Positions 1 through 8,976 of a stretch of DNA of 64,000 nucleotides are shown here, piece by piece; the first letter of the stretch is position 1; every line of letters starts with the position of its first letter. A program made the position numbers and the translations under genes. The DNA lies in the NCBI GenBank assembly GCA_017442155.1, contig JAFSAU010000015.1, forward strand, positions 1 through 64,000, read 5' to 3'. The DNA is from Clostridia bacterium. Lineage in GTDB: Bacteria > Bacillota > Clostridia > UMGS1883 > UMGS1540. The notes beneath the pieces are model-generated. The model had not been told where the DNA came from and searched no databases. It saw nothing but the letters and a program-made list of their open reading frames with translations.

Positions 1-19
1 AATTTTACAAACCTGAAAC

Positions 20-112
20 GGATGAAATTCCGAGAGAATTTTGGTGCGGAAGATGCAGCAAGGCTAACGCCTTGCAAAGATGACAAGCCGAAATACACCG
101 GAATTCCGCCGT
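20..112. repeat. Imperfect long hairpin element, copy 1
   Basis: No gene is visible in the first 235 bases. This stretch folds on itself. The core is a perfect 7-bp stem, GCAAGGC/GCCTTGC around a TAAC loop, near 55-75. The arms contain AATTCCG near 28-34 and a matching CGGAATT near 103-109, so the whole is an imperfect palindrome. A similar core (GC-rich stem, TGAC loop) lies at 38989-39016 with palindromic arms. I infer two members of a dispersed non-coding hairpin family. Confidence 0.4.
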
Positions 113-203
113 TTAAGGCGTGGTTCGGATGTCTTCTGTCATCCTAACCATATCGGGACAGTTATGACATATCGAAAATCTCTGCCGAGATTTATATTGA
201 TGA

Positions 204-234
204 AAAAACGACTTGTCGAAACAAGTCGTTTTTT
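204..234 (-). terminator. Intrinsic terminator after tRNA-Gln
   Basis: The hairpin AAAAAACGACTTG / CAAGTCGTTTTTT lies directly 3' of the minus-strand tRNA-Gln, with T runs on both strands. It can work in either direction. Confidence 0.8.
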
Positions 235-235
235 C

Positions 236-309
236 TGGCTGCGGGAATAGGATTCGAACCCATACAAAGTGAGTCAGAGTCACTCGTGCTACCTTTACAC
301 AATCCCGCA
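236..309 (-). tRNA. tRNA-Gln (anticodon CTG), CCA encoded
   Basis: On the minus strand a full cloverleaf can be drawn. The acceptor stem is TGCGGGA/TCCCGCA and the D arm is GTG..CAC. The anticodon stem AGTGA/TCACT holds the loop CTCTGAC, so the anticodon is CTG. The T arm has the TTCGAAT loop, the discriminator is G, and the genome encodes CCA at 236-238. The U1-A72 pair and G73 are typical glutamine identity elements. A consensus promoter sits just upstream and a terminator follows, so it is a single-gene unit. Confidence 0.93.
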
Positions 310-327
310 ATATCTGCAACAGAAAAT

Positions 328-356
328 AGTATAGCACAGTTTAAATGATTTGTCAA
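328..356 (-). promoter_or_regulatory. Sigma-A promoter of tRNA-Gln
   Basis: Minus strand: TTGACA, 17-bp spacer, TATACT. The -10 box ends 18 bases before the tRNA 5' end. Confidence 0.85.
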
Positions 357-420
357 GTATTTTTTTCTTCTTTTTTAAAAATTTTGTAATTAAATCGACA
401 GCCATATGTAATTACGAAAA

Positions 421-468
421 CAGACCTCCCAATCGTCAGCGTCTGGAGTCTGACTTTTGGGAGGTCTG
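421..468 (-). terminator. Terminator of the TRAP cassette
   Basis: A perfect 12-bp stem, CAGACCTCCCAA/TTGGGAGGTCTG, encloses a smaller GTCAG/CTGAC hairpin. A run of four T follows on the minus strand. It lies 28 bases past the stop of the permease gene. Confidence 0.75.
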
Positions 469-495
469 TTCAGTGCAACGAATTTAAAATCGGCT

Positions 496-2469
496 TTATG
501 CCTGCAAGTGTTTTACACGCTTTGCTTTAAGTATCTGGTATACAATTATCAGGGCAAAGAGCACGATGCCGATAACATCCGTCAAGGTATCAGGCGTAAT
601 CAGACAGAGGCCTGCGGCAAGAATAAGCAGCCGCTCAAACCAGGCCATCTTTGTGCGGAAGTATCCTTCCATACCGGCGGAAATTGCTACGATACCGGCA
701 AAGGAGGTCAGTACAATTTTGATAACCTCAATGGCCGTTGCATCAATGAACAGCATTTTCGGCTGCAGTACAAAGACGTAAGGGATAATAAAGGCCGTGA
801 TGGCAAGCCGGGTGGCAGTGATGCCGGTTTTCAGAGGGTCGGACTTTGCAATCGCACTGCCGGCGTAGGCTGCAAGTGCGACCGGCGGCGTGATATCTGC
901 CACAATACCGAAGTAGAACACAAACATATGGGCCGCGAGGATCGGCGTCTCGGGTGCAATCTTCAGAATCAGCGGAGCGGCCATGGTGGCCATAATGACG
1001 TAGTTCGCCGTGGTCGGCACACCCATACCGAGAACAATACAGGCCAGCATAACCAGCACCAGAGCCAGGAAAAGGCTGCTGCCGGATACGATGACCAGAA
1101 GGTCCATAAGCTCCTGCCCAAGGTAGGAAAGGCTGACCAGACCCACCACATTACCGGCTACTGCACAAGCAATAGCAACGGCAATGGTGCTCCGGGCACC
1201 GCCGGTGAGAGCTTCCAGGAATTTGGACGGGGAAAGACGGGTGTCCTTCGAGAAAAAGCTTACAATGATTGCAGACAGAATGGCCAGAGATACAGAGTAA
1301 GCCGGCGTCATGCCTCTGCCCATGAGAAGAACCAGCACCAAAACCGGAAGCAAAAGATAGCCGCGCTTTATAATTAAACGGCCGAGGTGGGGAATATCTT
1401 CCTTGGCAAGACCGCGGAGGCCCAGCTTTTTGGCTTCAAAATGAATCATCATAAAGATACCGGCAAAGTACAAAATTGCGGGCAGGATTGCCGCAATGGT
1501 AATGGTAATGTACGGGATTTCTGTGATTTCCGACATCAGAAACGCGGCGGCACCCATAATCGGGGGCATAATCTGTCCGCCGGTGGAAGCGGCAGCTTCA
1601 ACGGCGGCGGCAAATTCCGGCTTGTAGCCCGCTTTTTTCATAGTGGGGATGGTAATTGACCCACTGCCGACGGTGTTGGCAACGGAGCTGCCCGAATACA
1701 TGCCCTCCAGTGCGCTGGAGATAACGGCAACCTTTGCAGGACCGCCGCAGGCAAACCCGGCAATGGCATTGGCAAGGTCTACGAAAAATGCGCCGATACC
1801 TGTTTTTTCAAGAAAGGCACCGAACAGAATAAAGAGAGCCAGATAGTTGGTACAAATCTGGAGCGGGGTGCCGGTGATACCGTCCTTCGTATACACGAGC
1901 GTATACAAAAATCGGCTGAATGTGGTGCCCTGGAAAAAGGTGTAGGCAATCAGCACGGCGATAACACACAGGATGGGAAGCCCCACAACGCGGCGGCAGG
2001 CTTCTGCCAGAAGCAGGATGGCAAACACGGCCACTACCTTGTCCGGCATATCAATTGCAACGCCCTTTGTGGCGATTTCCCGTGCGTTGACGGCGATATA
2101 CATAAAGCATAAGAATGCAAGAATCCCAAAAATATAATCATACCAGGGAATAAAGTTCACCCGTTTTGCCTGTTTCTTGTAGGCTGGGTAAATCAAATAG
2201 GCAATCAAAAGAATCAACGCCAGAAATACGGCGCAGTTGCCGGGCCATACCATGACCGAGGACAAAAAGGAAATTTTGTTGAGGTACCGGCCAAGCAGGG
2301 CAACACAAAGTGCAAACACAGCGAAGAAAACCATAAGTACATTGATGACAATCTTCTTCTTGCCGGTAAAGTGCCGGGTGTTGGATTCCCGGTCAAATTC
2401 CGCCATAAGAGCATCTGCGTTAATGGGCTCTTCGGTGGCGTTGACGTTTATTTTTTCAGGCTCTTTCAT
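496..2469 (-). CDS. TRAP transporter permease, fused DctQ-DctM (TAXI type)
   Basis: This 657-residue polytopic membrane protein has the length of fused 4TM/12TM TRAP permeases. After a cytoplasmic N-terminus, about four helices (residues 40-160) form the small-subunit part. The large DctM-like part follows, with the family-typical stretch GSVANTVGSGSITIPTMKKA near 255 and GMGVPTTANYVIMA near 475. It would import an organic anion with a sodium or proton gradient, using the lipoprotein encoded two genes upstream. Its ATG overlaps the stop of the DUF1850 gene (ATGA), which suggests translational coupling. The substrate cannot be read from the sequence; TAXI systems often carry glutamate or C4/C5 acids. 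Confidence 0.92.
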   Translation of the reverse strand: MKEPEKINVNATEEPINADALMAEFDRESNTRHFTGKKKIVINVLMVFFAVFALCVALLGRYLNKISFLSSVMVWPGNCAVFLALILLIAYLIYPAYKKQAKRVNFIPWYDYIFGILAFLCFMYIAVNAREIATKGVAIDMPDKVVAVFAILLLAEACRRVVGLPILCVIAVLIAYTFFQGTTFSRFLYTLVYTKDGITGTPLQICTNYLALFILFGAFLEKTGIGAFFVDLANAIAGFACGGPAKVAVISSALEGMYSGSSVANTVGSGSITIPTMKKAGYKPEFAAAVEAAASTGGQIMPPIMGAAAFLMSEITEIPYITITIAAILPAILYFAGIFMMIHFEAKKLGLRGLAKEDIPHLGRLIIKRGYLLLPVLVLVLLMGRGMTPAYSVSLAILSAIIVSFFSKDTRLSPSKFLEALTGGARSTIAVAIACAVAGNVVGLVSLSYLGQELMDLLVIVSGSSLFLALVLVMLACIVLGMGVPTTANYVIMATMAAPLILKIAPETPILAAHMFVFYFGIVADITPPVALAAYAGSAIAKSDPLKTGITATRLAITAFIIPYVFVLQPKMLFIDATAIEVIKIVLTSFAGIVAISAGMEGYFRTKMAWFERLLILAAGLCLITPDTLTDVIGIVLFALIIVYQILKAKRVKHLQA

Positions 2470-2957
2470 AAAGATCCTCCTTTCAGTTTAAAGAGAACCT
2501 CGGCGTTTCTGCCGCATAAATCCCGAAGGCTTACGGTTTCATCGCCGATGACCAGTGTATGGTCAGACACAGTGCCCACGATGTAAGTGACATCCGGGAG
2601 GACAATGTGCAGATTGGTTACATAAATTCCGTCTGCGGAGGTTTCCATTACGGCATCCTCCGGCCAGCTTTCCGGTATGCCGGCACCGTACGCATGGTAC
2701 TTTGTTGCATATAGAATGAAGGTGTTCCCGTCTCCTTTTCTGTAATAGTCAGTAACCGGCGACTGATTGACAGAATGTACAAAGGTGACAGAAAACGTGT
2801 CATTTTCGCGGAGCCGATAGCTTGCGTATGTCTTGCCGGTTTCTACATCCTGCAGGATAAGCCGGGTGGGCCGGACGAGAAATGATACACAAGCGGCCGC
2901 AACTAAGATGAAAGCTGCGGCCGCTACCCAAGTCCGTTTTTTAAGCGAAGAATGCAT
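2466..2957 (-). CDS. DUF1850 protein of the TRAP-TAXI cassette
   Basis: This 163-residue protein has one N-terminal membrane segment (about residues 9-28), followed by an extracytoplasmic beta-rich domain. The stretch FVHSVNQSPVTDYYR is typical of DUF1850. Members regularly sit between TAXI binding-protein genes and fused permeases, as here, and are presumed accessory subunits; their exact role is unknown. The start overlaps the stop of the binding-protein gene (TAATG), and the gene end overlaps the permease start by four bases. All three genes must be one transcript. Confidence 0.85.
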   Translation of the reverse strand: MHSSLKKRTWVAAAAFILVAAACVSFLVRPTRLILQDVETGKTYASYRLRENDTFSVTFVHSVNQSPVTDYYRKGDGNTFILYATKYHAYGAGIPESWPEDAVMETSADGIYVTNLHIVLPDVTYIVGTVSDHTLVIGDETVSLRDLCGRNAEVLFKLKGGSL

Positions 2958-3901
2958 TACTGCACTTCGTTATAGTACTTCTGTGCACCGGCATGGAAGG
3001 GAACAGAGCCAACGTCTGTAGCATATTCCAGGTTGAGCTCTTTAAACTTGGCATGGGATGTCTCCAGGTCAGCACGTTTTTCAAACAGAGCTTTTGTGAA
3101 GTTGTACACATCAGCTTCGGGCAGGTCTGCTTTACAGATGATGGTTGCCTTTACCGCAACAGTCTGTACATCCTCTTCAATGCCGCTGTAGGTGCCGGCC
3201 GGGATGGGATAAGCAGAGTAGAAGGGGTAAGATTCCTTCAGGGCTGCCACATGCTCGTCATCAATGTTCAGGATTTTGAACTCCTTCGCGGAGCTTGCAA
3301 GGTCCGTAATGTTGGTTGTGGGTGCGCCGGCGGTGCAGAAGAATGCATCGATGGCACCGTTTTTGTACTGCTCGGAAGAATTACCGAAGTCAGCATTTAC
3401 AACCGTGATGTCCTCTTTCGTGAGACCGTAAGCCGCCAGAATCTGGATGGCATTGAATTCAACGCCGCTACCGGAGTCGCCGATGGAAACGGTTTTGCCC
3501 TTGAGGTCTGCAACGGTTTCAATGTCGGGGGCTGCCACAATCTGGCAAACCTCGGCATATACAGCACCGATGGTGGCAAAGCTGGTAATCTGTTCGCCTG
3601 CGAAGAGGTCTGTGCCCTTGTAGGCATAGTCCATAACGTCGTTCTGCACAATAGCAAAATCAACCTCGCCGCTGTTAATCAGCTGAATGTTGGCCTTGGA
3701 TGCACCGGTGGAATCCACGCGGATAGTCATGCCGGCGGCTTCGCCGATAATGGGGGCCATGGCGTTTGCTACAGCATAGTAGGTACCGCTGGTACCACCG
3801 CTTGCAAACTTGTACGTTGTTGTGGATTTGCCGCAAGAGGCCAGAGCGAATACGCATACAAGAGCCATAAGCGCGGCTACTACTTTCTTCCAATTCTTCA
3901 T
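2957..3901 (-). CDS. TAXI-family TRAP solute-binding lipoprotein
   Basis: This 314-residue secreted binding protein has a lipoprotein signal peptide ending in the lipobox LASC, so Cys23 would be lipidated. The next part, ASGGTSGTYYAVANAMAPII, is the classic start of TAXI proteins. The later blocks GKTVSIGDSGSGVEFNA and KNGAIDAFFCTAGAP also fit the family. It would capture the solute outside the membrane and deliver it to the fused permease. The gene is first in the cassette, with an AGGAGG site 7 bases before ATG and a consensus promoter upstream. Confidence 0.93.
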   Translation of the reverse strand: MKNWKKVVAALMALVCVFALASCGKSTTTYKFASGGTSGTYYAVANAMAPIIGEAAGMTIRVDSTGASKANIQLINSGEVDFAIVQNDVMDYAYKGTDLFAGEQITSFATIGAVYAEVCQIVAAPDIETVADLKGKTVSIGDSGSGVEFNAIQILAAYGLTKEDITVVNADFGNSSEQYKNGAIDAFFCTAGAPTTNITDLASSAKEFKILNIDDEHVAALKESYPFYSAYPIPAGTYSGIEEDVQTVAVKATIICKADLPEADVYNFTKALFEKRADLETSHAKFKELNLEYATDVGSVPFHAGAQKYYNEVQ

Positions 3902-3946
3902 AATAAAACCTCCTAAAATTTTTCTCTGTAGAGAGTAGTCTCAGAT

Positions 3947-3975
3947 AGTATATCATATTTTGGAGAAATTGTCAA
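3947..3975 (-). promoter_or_regulatory. Promoter of the TRAP cassette
   Basis: Minus strand: TTGACA, 17-bp spacer, TATACT. It starts about 45 bases upstream of the binding-protein ATG, so the cassette has its own promoter separate from the AraC gene behind it. Confidence 0.8.
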
Positions 3976-4008
3976 ATTTTTAATTGATTATATCGAAAAC
4001 ATCGTTTT

Positions 4009-4818
4009 TTATGAAAGGTATTTGCGCTTGTATTCCAGAGGAGACAGCCCCATTTCAGCTTTGAAAACCATAGCGAAATAGTTCTGACTGGAAAAGGCCA
4101 GCTGTTCGCTGATATCTGCAACGGAAAGGCCTTTTTGCAGAAGAGGAAGTGCGGCGGCAAGCTTGAGGCGCACAAAATGCTTCCGCACACCGCAATCCGA
4201 AAACTTAATAAAAGCATTTTTCATGGTGCTGGGTGCCATGTGGCAGAGCCGGGCGATATCCGACACGGAGAGGTTTTGGGACAGATTGGCCTGCATCACC
4301 TCAATGATTTTCCGGTAACGAAGAGCGTCCGGCGATTCCAGAAGAGTGGGATCTGCCGCATTTTCCACCGCCAGATGAATTATGAAGGACTCCAAAGCAG
4401 AGGTGAAATTCTGTTCGGAAACCGGAGAACGTGAGGAAAGCTTATGCATAAGGGCCTCCGCCAGAGAGAAGATGCTTTTATATGTACTTTCCTCTAATGG
4501 ATTGAGGTGTATAATTCCGTCCCCGATGGCCGCAGGTACTTCTCCCTCCGTTTTGAAGGACATGGTAAAAACATGCGGTTTTTTTGTTCCCAGAGACCAG
4601 ACCTTGTGGAATTCCATGGGTCGGTGAAAAATAATATCTCCCTTTTCCATTTCGTAAACACGTTCGTCCTCCGTAACGCCGATCTTACCGGATGCGACAT
4701 ATACAACCTCCCAGAAATCATGCATTTCGCCTTTGAAATAAAAGTCAAGGGCACGGTCTTCAGCAAAAGCCGAATACAGGGAAAGGACGGAGAAAGCGCG
4801 GCGGAGACTGTAGGGCAT
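4009..4818 (-). CDS. AraC-family transcriptional regulator
   Basis: About 269 residues. The N-terminal half is a cupin-like sensing domain: GEMHDFWEVVYVASGKI, then KGDIIFHRPMEFH. The C-terminal ~100 residues are the double helix-turn-helix, ending SSQNYFAMVFKAEMGLSPLEYKRKY, the usual AraC signature. I chose the ATG at 4818, which has AGAGGTG 7 bases upstream; a GTG three codons earlier would sit inside that ribosome site. It lies between the TRAP cassette and the glycan locus, all on the same strand, so its target could be either. Confidence 0.88.
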   Translation of the reverse strand: MPYSLRRAFSVLSLYSAFAEDRALDFYFKGEMHDFWEVVYVASGKIGVTEDERVYEMEKGDIIFHRPMEFHKVWSLGTKKPHVFTMSFKTEGEVPAAIGDGIIHLNPLEESTYKSIFSLAEALMHKLSSRSPVSEQNFTSALESFIIHLAVENAADPTLLESPDALRYRKIIEVMQANLSQNLSVSDIARLCHMAPSTMKNAFIKFSDCGVRKHFVRLKLAAALPLLQKGLSVADISEQLAFSSQNYFAMVFKAEMGLSPLEYKRKYLS

Positions 4819-4932
4819 TATAATCACCTCTGACTGAATTTATAAAAATTTCAATAAAACAAATATGGTTTATGGTTTTGGGTGCACACCATTATGATAC
4901 CATAAAAAAGGAGGTTTGTAAAGCAAAAACAG

Positions 4933-4958
4933 AAAAAAGCCGTGATAACGGCTTTTTT
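4933..4958 (-). terminator. Terminator closing the glycan locus
   Basis: The stem is AAAAAAGCCGT/ACGGCTTTTTT around GATA, five bases after the epimerase stop. T runs occur on both strands. It separates the long upstream locus from the AraC gene. Confidence 0.85.
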
Positions 4959-4962
4959 TGCT

Positions 4963-5817
4963 TTAAAGTGCCTCTGCCCGGCACATAATTTTTTCAAAAT
5001 TCTTATAGGCAAGACGAAACAGTTCTGTCGGAGTTCCTTCCATTTTTTCAAAGGAATTGTTATCGACCGCGGCCAGTGCGGCACAGTCTGCCAGATGCGG
5101 TTCATGCGTCAGGAAAAAGTGTCGGTCCAGTTTTTTCAGTTCCCGCAGAATTTCCACATACTGCACTTTGCCGTTCCCGGCAGGGACAACAGAATCCTTA
5201 CCGGCTGAATCCTTGATATGCACATGTTCTATGTATGGCTTTAAAATATGATACGCTTCAAGGGCATCAAATCCGGCGTATACAAAATTACCGGGGTCGA
5301 AAATGACCTTTAGTTGCGCACTGCCTATTGTTTCCACGATATCCCGGCAGTTTTCCGGGGTCTGGCCGTAAATGTAGCCACCCTCGTTTTCGTGGAGAAG
5401 CAGTACGTTTGTACCGCGGGCCGCATCCACATACTCCTGCATACGGCGCATAACCGTATCCCGATGCTTTTCCGGGGCATCCTCTTCCGGAAGAAACGGG
5501 CTGAAAACACGGACATACCGGGTCTCAAAGATTTCAGCCAGCCGAATGATATGCCGGAGCTTTTCCACCTCCGGTGTGTTGGGGGCGGACACCTCTGTTT
5601 TCCCGACAGGGGAGCCGATGGCAGACACGCCAAAGCCCTCATTTTCCATCAATTTTTTGATTTCCCGCGCTTCCTCTACCGAAATTTCTGAAATGTTTTT
5701 TCCGTTCACGCCGCGAAGCTCAATGTAACGCATTCCGATTTCTTTAAAACCGTCTATCTGTGCACGGATGTCCATGTCGATTTCATCCGCGAAGCCGGCA
5801 TAGGTATACCAGTTCAT
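4963..5817 (-). CDS. Sugar phosphate isomerase/epimerase family TIM barrel
   Basis: This 284-residue protein is of the xylose-isomerase-like (AP endonuclease 2) TIM-barrel superfamily. Metal-site stretches are visible: LLLHENEGGY near 147, KVIFDPGNFVYAG near 180, and HVHIKDSAG near 207. Members isomerise or epimerise sugars or inositols, and some act on 3-keto sugars together with Gfo/Idh/MocA oxidoreductases. It is the last gene of the locus. Its ATG overlaps the stop of nagA (ATGA), so the two are coupled. The substrate is unknown. A DgpC-type C-glycoside-cleaving role is possible, but no small partner subunit is visible next to it. Confidence 0.85.
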   Translation of the reverse strand: MNWYTYAGFADEIDMDIRAQIDGFKEIGMRYIELRGVNGKNISEISVEEAREIKKLMENEGFGVSAIGSPVGKTEVSAPNTPEVEKLRHIIRLAEIFETRYVRVFSPFLPEEDAPEKHRDTVMRRMQEYVDAARGTNVLLLHENEGGYIYGQTPENCRDIVETIGSAQLKVIFDPGNFVYAGFDALEAYHILKPYIEHVHIKDSAGKDSVVPAGNGKVQYVEILRELKKLDRHFFLTHEPHLADCAALAAVDNNSFEKMEGTPTELFRLAYKNFEKIMCRAEAL

Positions 5818-6971
5818 ATTTCTCTCCCTCCGAAAATCACCTTTTTCACAGAAACAGCATCGTCGAATATGACGATATCCGCATCAAAGCCCGCACGGAG
5901 CGAACCTTTTTTAGAAAGTCCCATTATCCTTGCCGGGACTTCTGTCATCATTTTTACAGCATCCCGGATGCCTATGCCGGCTTTGTTTGCCACAGTACGT
6001 ATCAACACATCGGCTGTAGCAATACTGCCTGCAAAAGCACTGCGGTCCACAAGTTTTGCCACTCCGTCCTCTATAATATAAGGTACATTTTCTGTTCCGC
6101 CTGCGATGACGGCATCGCAGGTATACCCGCCGAAACGAATGCAGTCCGTTACAAGACAGACGTGCTCCCATCCTTTGACACGGTAAATCATGCGAATGAG
6201 TTCCGGCGGCAGATGACAGCCGTCGGCAATAATCTCGGCCGTAACATCTTCCAGAAGGAATGCACTTTCAATGATACCCATTTTCCGGAAGCCGCCGCTT
6301 CTGGTGATGGTGGAGGTACAGGAATATAGATGTGTAATCAGCTTACAACCCTTTTGGTAAGCGGCGTAAAACGCGTCAAAGTCAGCATCGGTATGCCCGG
6401 CCGAAGTGACAATGCCCCATTTGTTCATAGCCTCCTGAAATGCTGCGCCGCCGGGGATTTCAGGCGCATAGGTCCACCGTTTTATGATAGTGCCGTATTC
6501 CTTCAAAACGGAACCGTATTCCGCTTCCTCCGGACGCACAATACAGCTGGCATCCTGGGCACCGCTCTGCAGGGGTGAAAGATACGGACCCTCCATATGT
6601 ACGCCTGCGAGAGAATTTGGGGTGCTTTTATCCTGCATAACCTTCTGTATGGCGGCAAGTGCCTTATGCACCGTTCCCATATCCGTTGCAGAGAGGGTGG
6701 GGAAGAGGGTGGTTGTGCCGTGGCTGGCATGGAGGGCCGCACTGCGGCGCACGGCCTCCTCTGTACCGTCTTCAAATTCAAATCCGTCACCGCCATGGTT
6801 GTGGATGTCAATAAAACCGGGGGAAACATAGTTTCCGGCCGCATCTATCAGCGCATCATAGGGGAGAGGACGGTCACCGACCGCAAGGATAATCCCGTCC
6901 TCCAGATATAAGTCCAGCCCGGTCCGGATTTCATCCAGAATCAGTTTTCCGTTTGTGATTTTTGTAATCAA
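5814..6971 (-). CDS. nagA: N-acetylglucosamine-6-phosphate deacetylase
   Basis: This 385-residue amidohydrolase has the usual length. The metal and catalytic stretches of NagA are present: PGFIDIHNHGGDG near 49, HMEGPYLSP near 123, TSAGHTDAD near 188, and LVTDCIRFGG near 263 with the catalytic Asp. It removes the acetyl group of GlcNAc-6-P. The start is TTG at 6971 with GGAG 8 bases upstream; no better ATG exists. No nagB, kinase or GlcNAc transporter lies nearby. Its place among Gfo/Idh genes suggests an N-acetylated sugar, possibly modified, is processed here. A related N-acyl sugar phosphate could be the true substrate. Confidence 0.88.
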   Translation of the reverse strand: MITKITNGKLILDEIRTGLDLYLEDGIILAVGDRPLPYDALIDAAGNYVSPGFIDIHNHGGDGFEFEDGTEEAVRRSAALHASHGTTTLFPTLSATDMGTVHKALAAIQKVMQDKSTPNSLAGVHMEGPYLSPLQSGAQDASCIVRPEEAEYGSVLKEYGTIIKRWTYAPEIPGGAAFQEAMNKWGIVTSAGHTDADFDAFYAAYQKGCKLITHLYSCTSTITRSGGFRKMGIIESAFLLEDVTAEIIADGCHLPPELIRMIYRVKGWEHVCLVTDCIRFGGYTCDAVIAGGTENVPYIIEDGVAKLVDRSAFAGSIATADVLIRTVANKAGIGIRDAVKMMTEVPARIMGLSKKGSLRAGFDADIVIFDDAVSVKKVIFGGREI

Positions 6972-6983
6972 AAGATCCGCTCC

Positions 6984-7997
6984 TTACTGGATAAATACTT
7001 CTTTCCCCGTTCGTGCCGATTCGTAAATTGCCAGAATTACGTCAACGGCATGACGGGCTTCTTTTCCGTCTACCAGCGGTTTTCTGCCGTCCCGGACGGC
7101 TTCGGCCATATCCTCTACTAAAATGGCGTGAAGGCTGTTTCCGGCCCAGGCACAATTGAGACCGCCCATATCATTGGAAACGGCCGGTGCCTCACTGCCG
7201 TCCGGCAGCTGCCAGGAAAGGAAGCCGCTTGTACCAAAGGAGATAGAACCTTCGGTGCCGTGGACGGAAATAATCGTATCCTGCCCGGGGAACACACTGG
7301 TGGCACATTCAATTACGCCCATGCCTCCGTGTTCAAAATTCAGAAGTACCGTGGCAGTATCTTCCACGGCAATATCCCGTGCCAGTGTGGCACATTTTGC
7401 CGTAACGCTCTTCACTCTGCCGGCCACATAAATTAGCATATCAATACCGTGAATCCCCTGATTCATCAGACAGCCGCCGCCGTCCAGCTCCCAGGTGCCG
7501 CGCCAGTCACCGCTGTCGTAGTATTCCTGACTCCGCCAGTATTTCAGATACGCGTCGGCTAAAATCACTTTGCCGAGCTTTCCCTCCGCAACCGTCTTTT
7601 TCGCAATCTGTACCATGTCGGTGTTCCGCCGCTGAAACACGCCGGACAGAAGTACGCCGTTTTCTTCGCAGGCATCAATCACGCGCTGCATCCGTTCACT
7701 GGTTACCTCCATCGGCTTTTCGCATAGAATATGCTTTTTGTGTGCCGCGGCTATTACTGCCACGTCGGCGTGTGTACCGCTGGGCGTACAGATATTTATA
7801 ACGTCAATTTCTTCTTTCCGAAGCATTTCCTCTAAATCTGTATAATAGGTGGAAAGTCCGTTTTCCTCTGCCGCCTTTTTTGCGGCCGCTTCGTCTGTAT
7901 CGCAGACAGCCGCCAGCATGGTATCCGGGGCCTTTTCAATGGCCGCAAAGTGCAGGGAAGAGACTCGGCCGCAACCAACAATTGCAAATTTAATCAT
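6984..7997 (-). CDS. Gfo/Idh/MocA family oxidoreductase 1
   Basis: This 337-residue NAD(P)-dependent sugar dehydrogenase type protein starts with a Rossmann fold, AIVGCGRVSSLH. It then has CEKPMEV near 94 with the catalytic Lys of the EKP motif. The substrate-domain stretch is WRGTWELDGGGCLMNQGIHG near 164, with the family's His. The WbpB/WlbA type of sugar 3-dehydrogenase has a similar stretch. It probably oxidises or reduces a ring carbon of a sugar or nucleotide sugar. It is closely similar to the third oxidoreductase of this locus, so the pair arose by duplication. AAAGGG precedes the ATG. Confidence 0.88.
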   Translation of the reverse strand: MIKFAIVGCGRVSSLHFAAIEKAPDTMLAAVCDTDEAAAKKAAEENGLSTYYTDLEEMLRKEEIDVINICTPSGTHADVAVIAAAHKKHILCEKPMEVTSERMQRVIDACEENGVLLSGVFQRRNTDMVQIAKKTVAEGKLGKVILADAYLKYWRSQEYYDSGDWRGTWELDGGGCLMNQGIHGIDMLIYVAGRVKSVTAKCATLARDIAVEDTATVLLNFEHGGMGVIECATSVFPGQDTIISVHGTEGSISFGTSGFLSWQLPDGSEAPAVSNDMGGLNCAWAGNSLHAILVEDMAEAVRDGRKPLVDGKEARHAVDVILAIYESARTGKEVFIQ

Positions 7998-8055
7998 AGT
8001 TATACCCTTTCGTCAGACAAAGCATAGCTTTGCCGTTCTCGTTTTGTGTCCGCAG

Positions 8056-8958
8056 TTACCGGACCTCATCAATTGTAACCTCACGTCCTTCTTTGTAGGA
8101 CTTTTCAATTGCCTGCAGCATATAGACCGGCATTACGAGATTTTCAGGACTGATGGGGCTTTGCTTTGCACGGAGCATTTCCACAAATTCCGTAATTCCT
8201 AACGTTACCAGCGTCTGGAAATGGTCCTCCATGGTCTTGCAGATACAGCCTTTTGTACCGTTTGCCATTATAAAATATTCATCCGGAGTTTTATTATTCA
8301 GTACCAGCGTTATAATTTTATCGGCATATTTTACTGCAACGGTAAAATTTTCGGGGTTTACAGCCGAGACGTAAACACTTACAGGGTCGAAACCGAACAG
8401 CTTCATACAGGCTTCGCAGGGGTGCGAACCATAGAAATAAATACCGTTGTAATCGGCCTCAAAGTTACTGCGGTATGTAACAACGCCGCTCTGAATTTCG
8501 CCAAGCTCGCCGGCATCAATCTTCGTTTTCAGCGTACGGACATCATAATTGAGCTTCAATGTGGAGCCGCCGCATACGAGCGTATTGCCGCTTTCGCGCA
8601 TAGCCTCCAAGAGCGCATTCACATCCTCAGATGAAAACGCAATGGGCTTGTCAATCCAGCAGGGATATCCGGCCCGGATGAAGGGGAGAATATCGCGGAT
8701 ATGCTGGCCGCCATCCCGGTACACCACCATCACGGCATCCACCGTACCCATCATTTCTTCGGGGCTTTGTACAATCCGTTCAATTTTACAGCTTTCGGCC
8801 ACTTCCTTTGTATGGGCAGGGTCATCATCATTTCCGTAAATGGCTGTTACGCGTGCATCGGGAATGAGATACCGCCCTTCGGGATTCGGAAGATTGCAGA
8901 TGCCGGCAAACCGTCCGGCGTGTGAATTGTCAGAGCCTAAAATACCAATTTTGAACAT
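8056..8958 (-). CDS. Gfo/Idh/MocA family oxidoreductase 2 (divergent)
   Basis: This 300-residue protein has an N-terminal Rossmann fold that departs from the GxGxxG form (IGILGSDNSHAGRF). A DKPIAFS stretch near 103 replaces EKP but keeps the catalytic Lys. The C-terminal part lacks the WRGTWE/GGG block of its two neighbours and has FYGSHPCEACMKLFG near 174, with a His in the expected place. It probably acts on a different intermediate from the other two. AGGAGG lies 7 bases before ATG. Confidence 0.8.
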   Translation of the reverse strand: MFKIGILGSDNSHAGRFAGICNLPNPEGRYLIPDARVTAIYGNDDDPAHTKEVAESCKIERIVQSPEEMMGTVDAVMVVYRDGGQHIRDILPFIRAGYPCWIDKPIAFSSEDVNALLEAMRESGNTLVCGGSTLKLNYDVRTLKTKIDAGELGEIQSGVVTYRSNFEADYNGIYFYGSHPCEACMKLFGFDPVSVYVSAVNPENFTVAVKYADKIITLVLNNKTPDEYFIMANGTKGCICKTMEDHFQTLVTLGITEFVEMLRAKQSPISPENLVMPVYMLQAIEKSYKEGREVTIDEVR

Positions 8959-8976
8959 GTTGATGCCTCCTGCGAT

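Noticed and set aside
457-1377. 306-codon open frame on the plus strand opposite the TRAP permease
   Set aside because: It is antisense to a clearly conserved membrane protein, has no ribosome site and is rich in residues such as Arg, His and Asn with no known motif.
2993-3916. 307-codon plus-strand frame opposite the TAXI binding protein
   Set aside because: It mirrors the real gene; the opposite strand has a lipobox and TAXI motifs.
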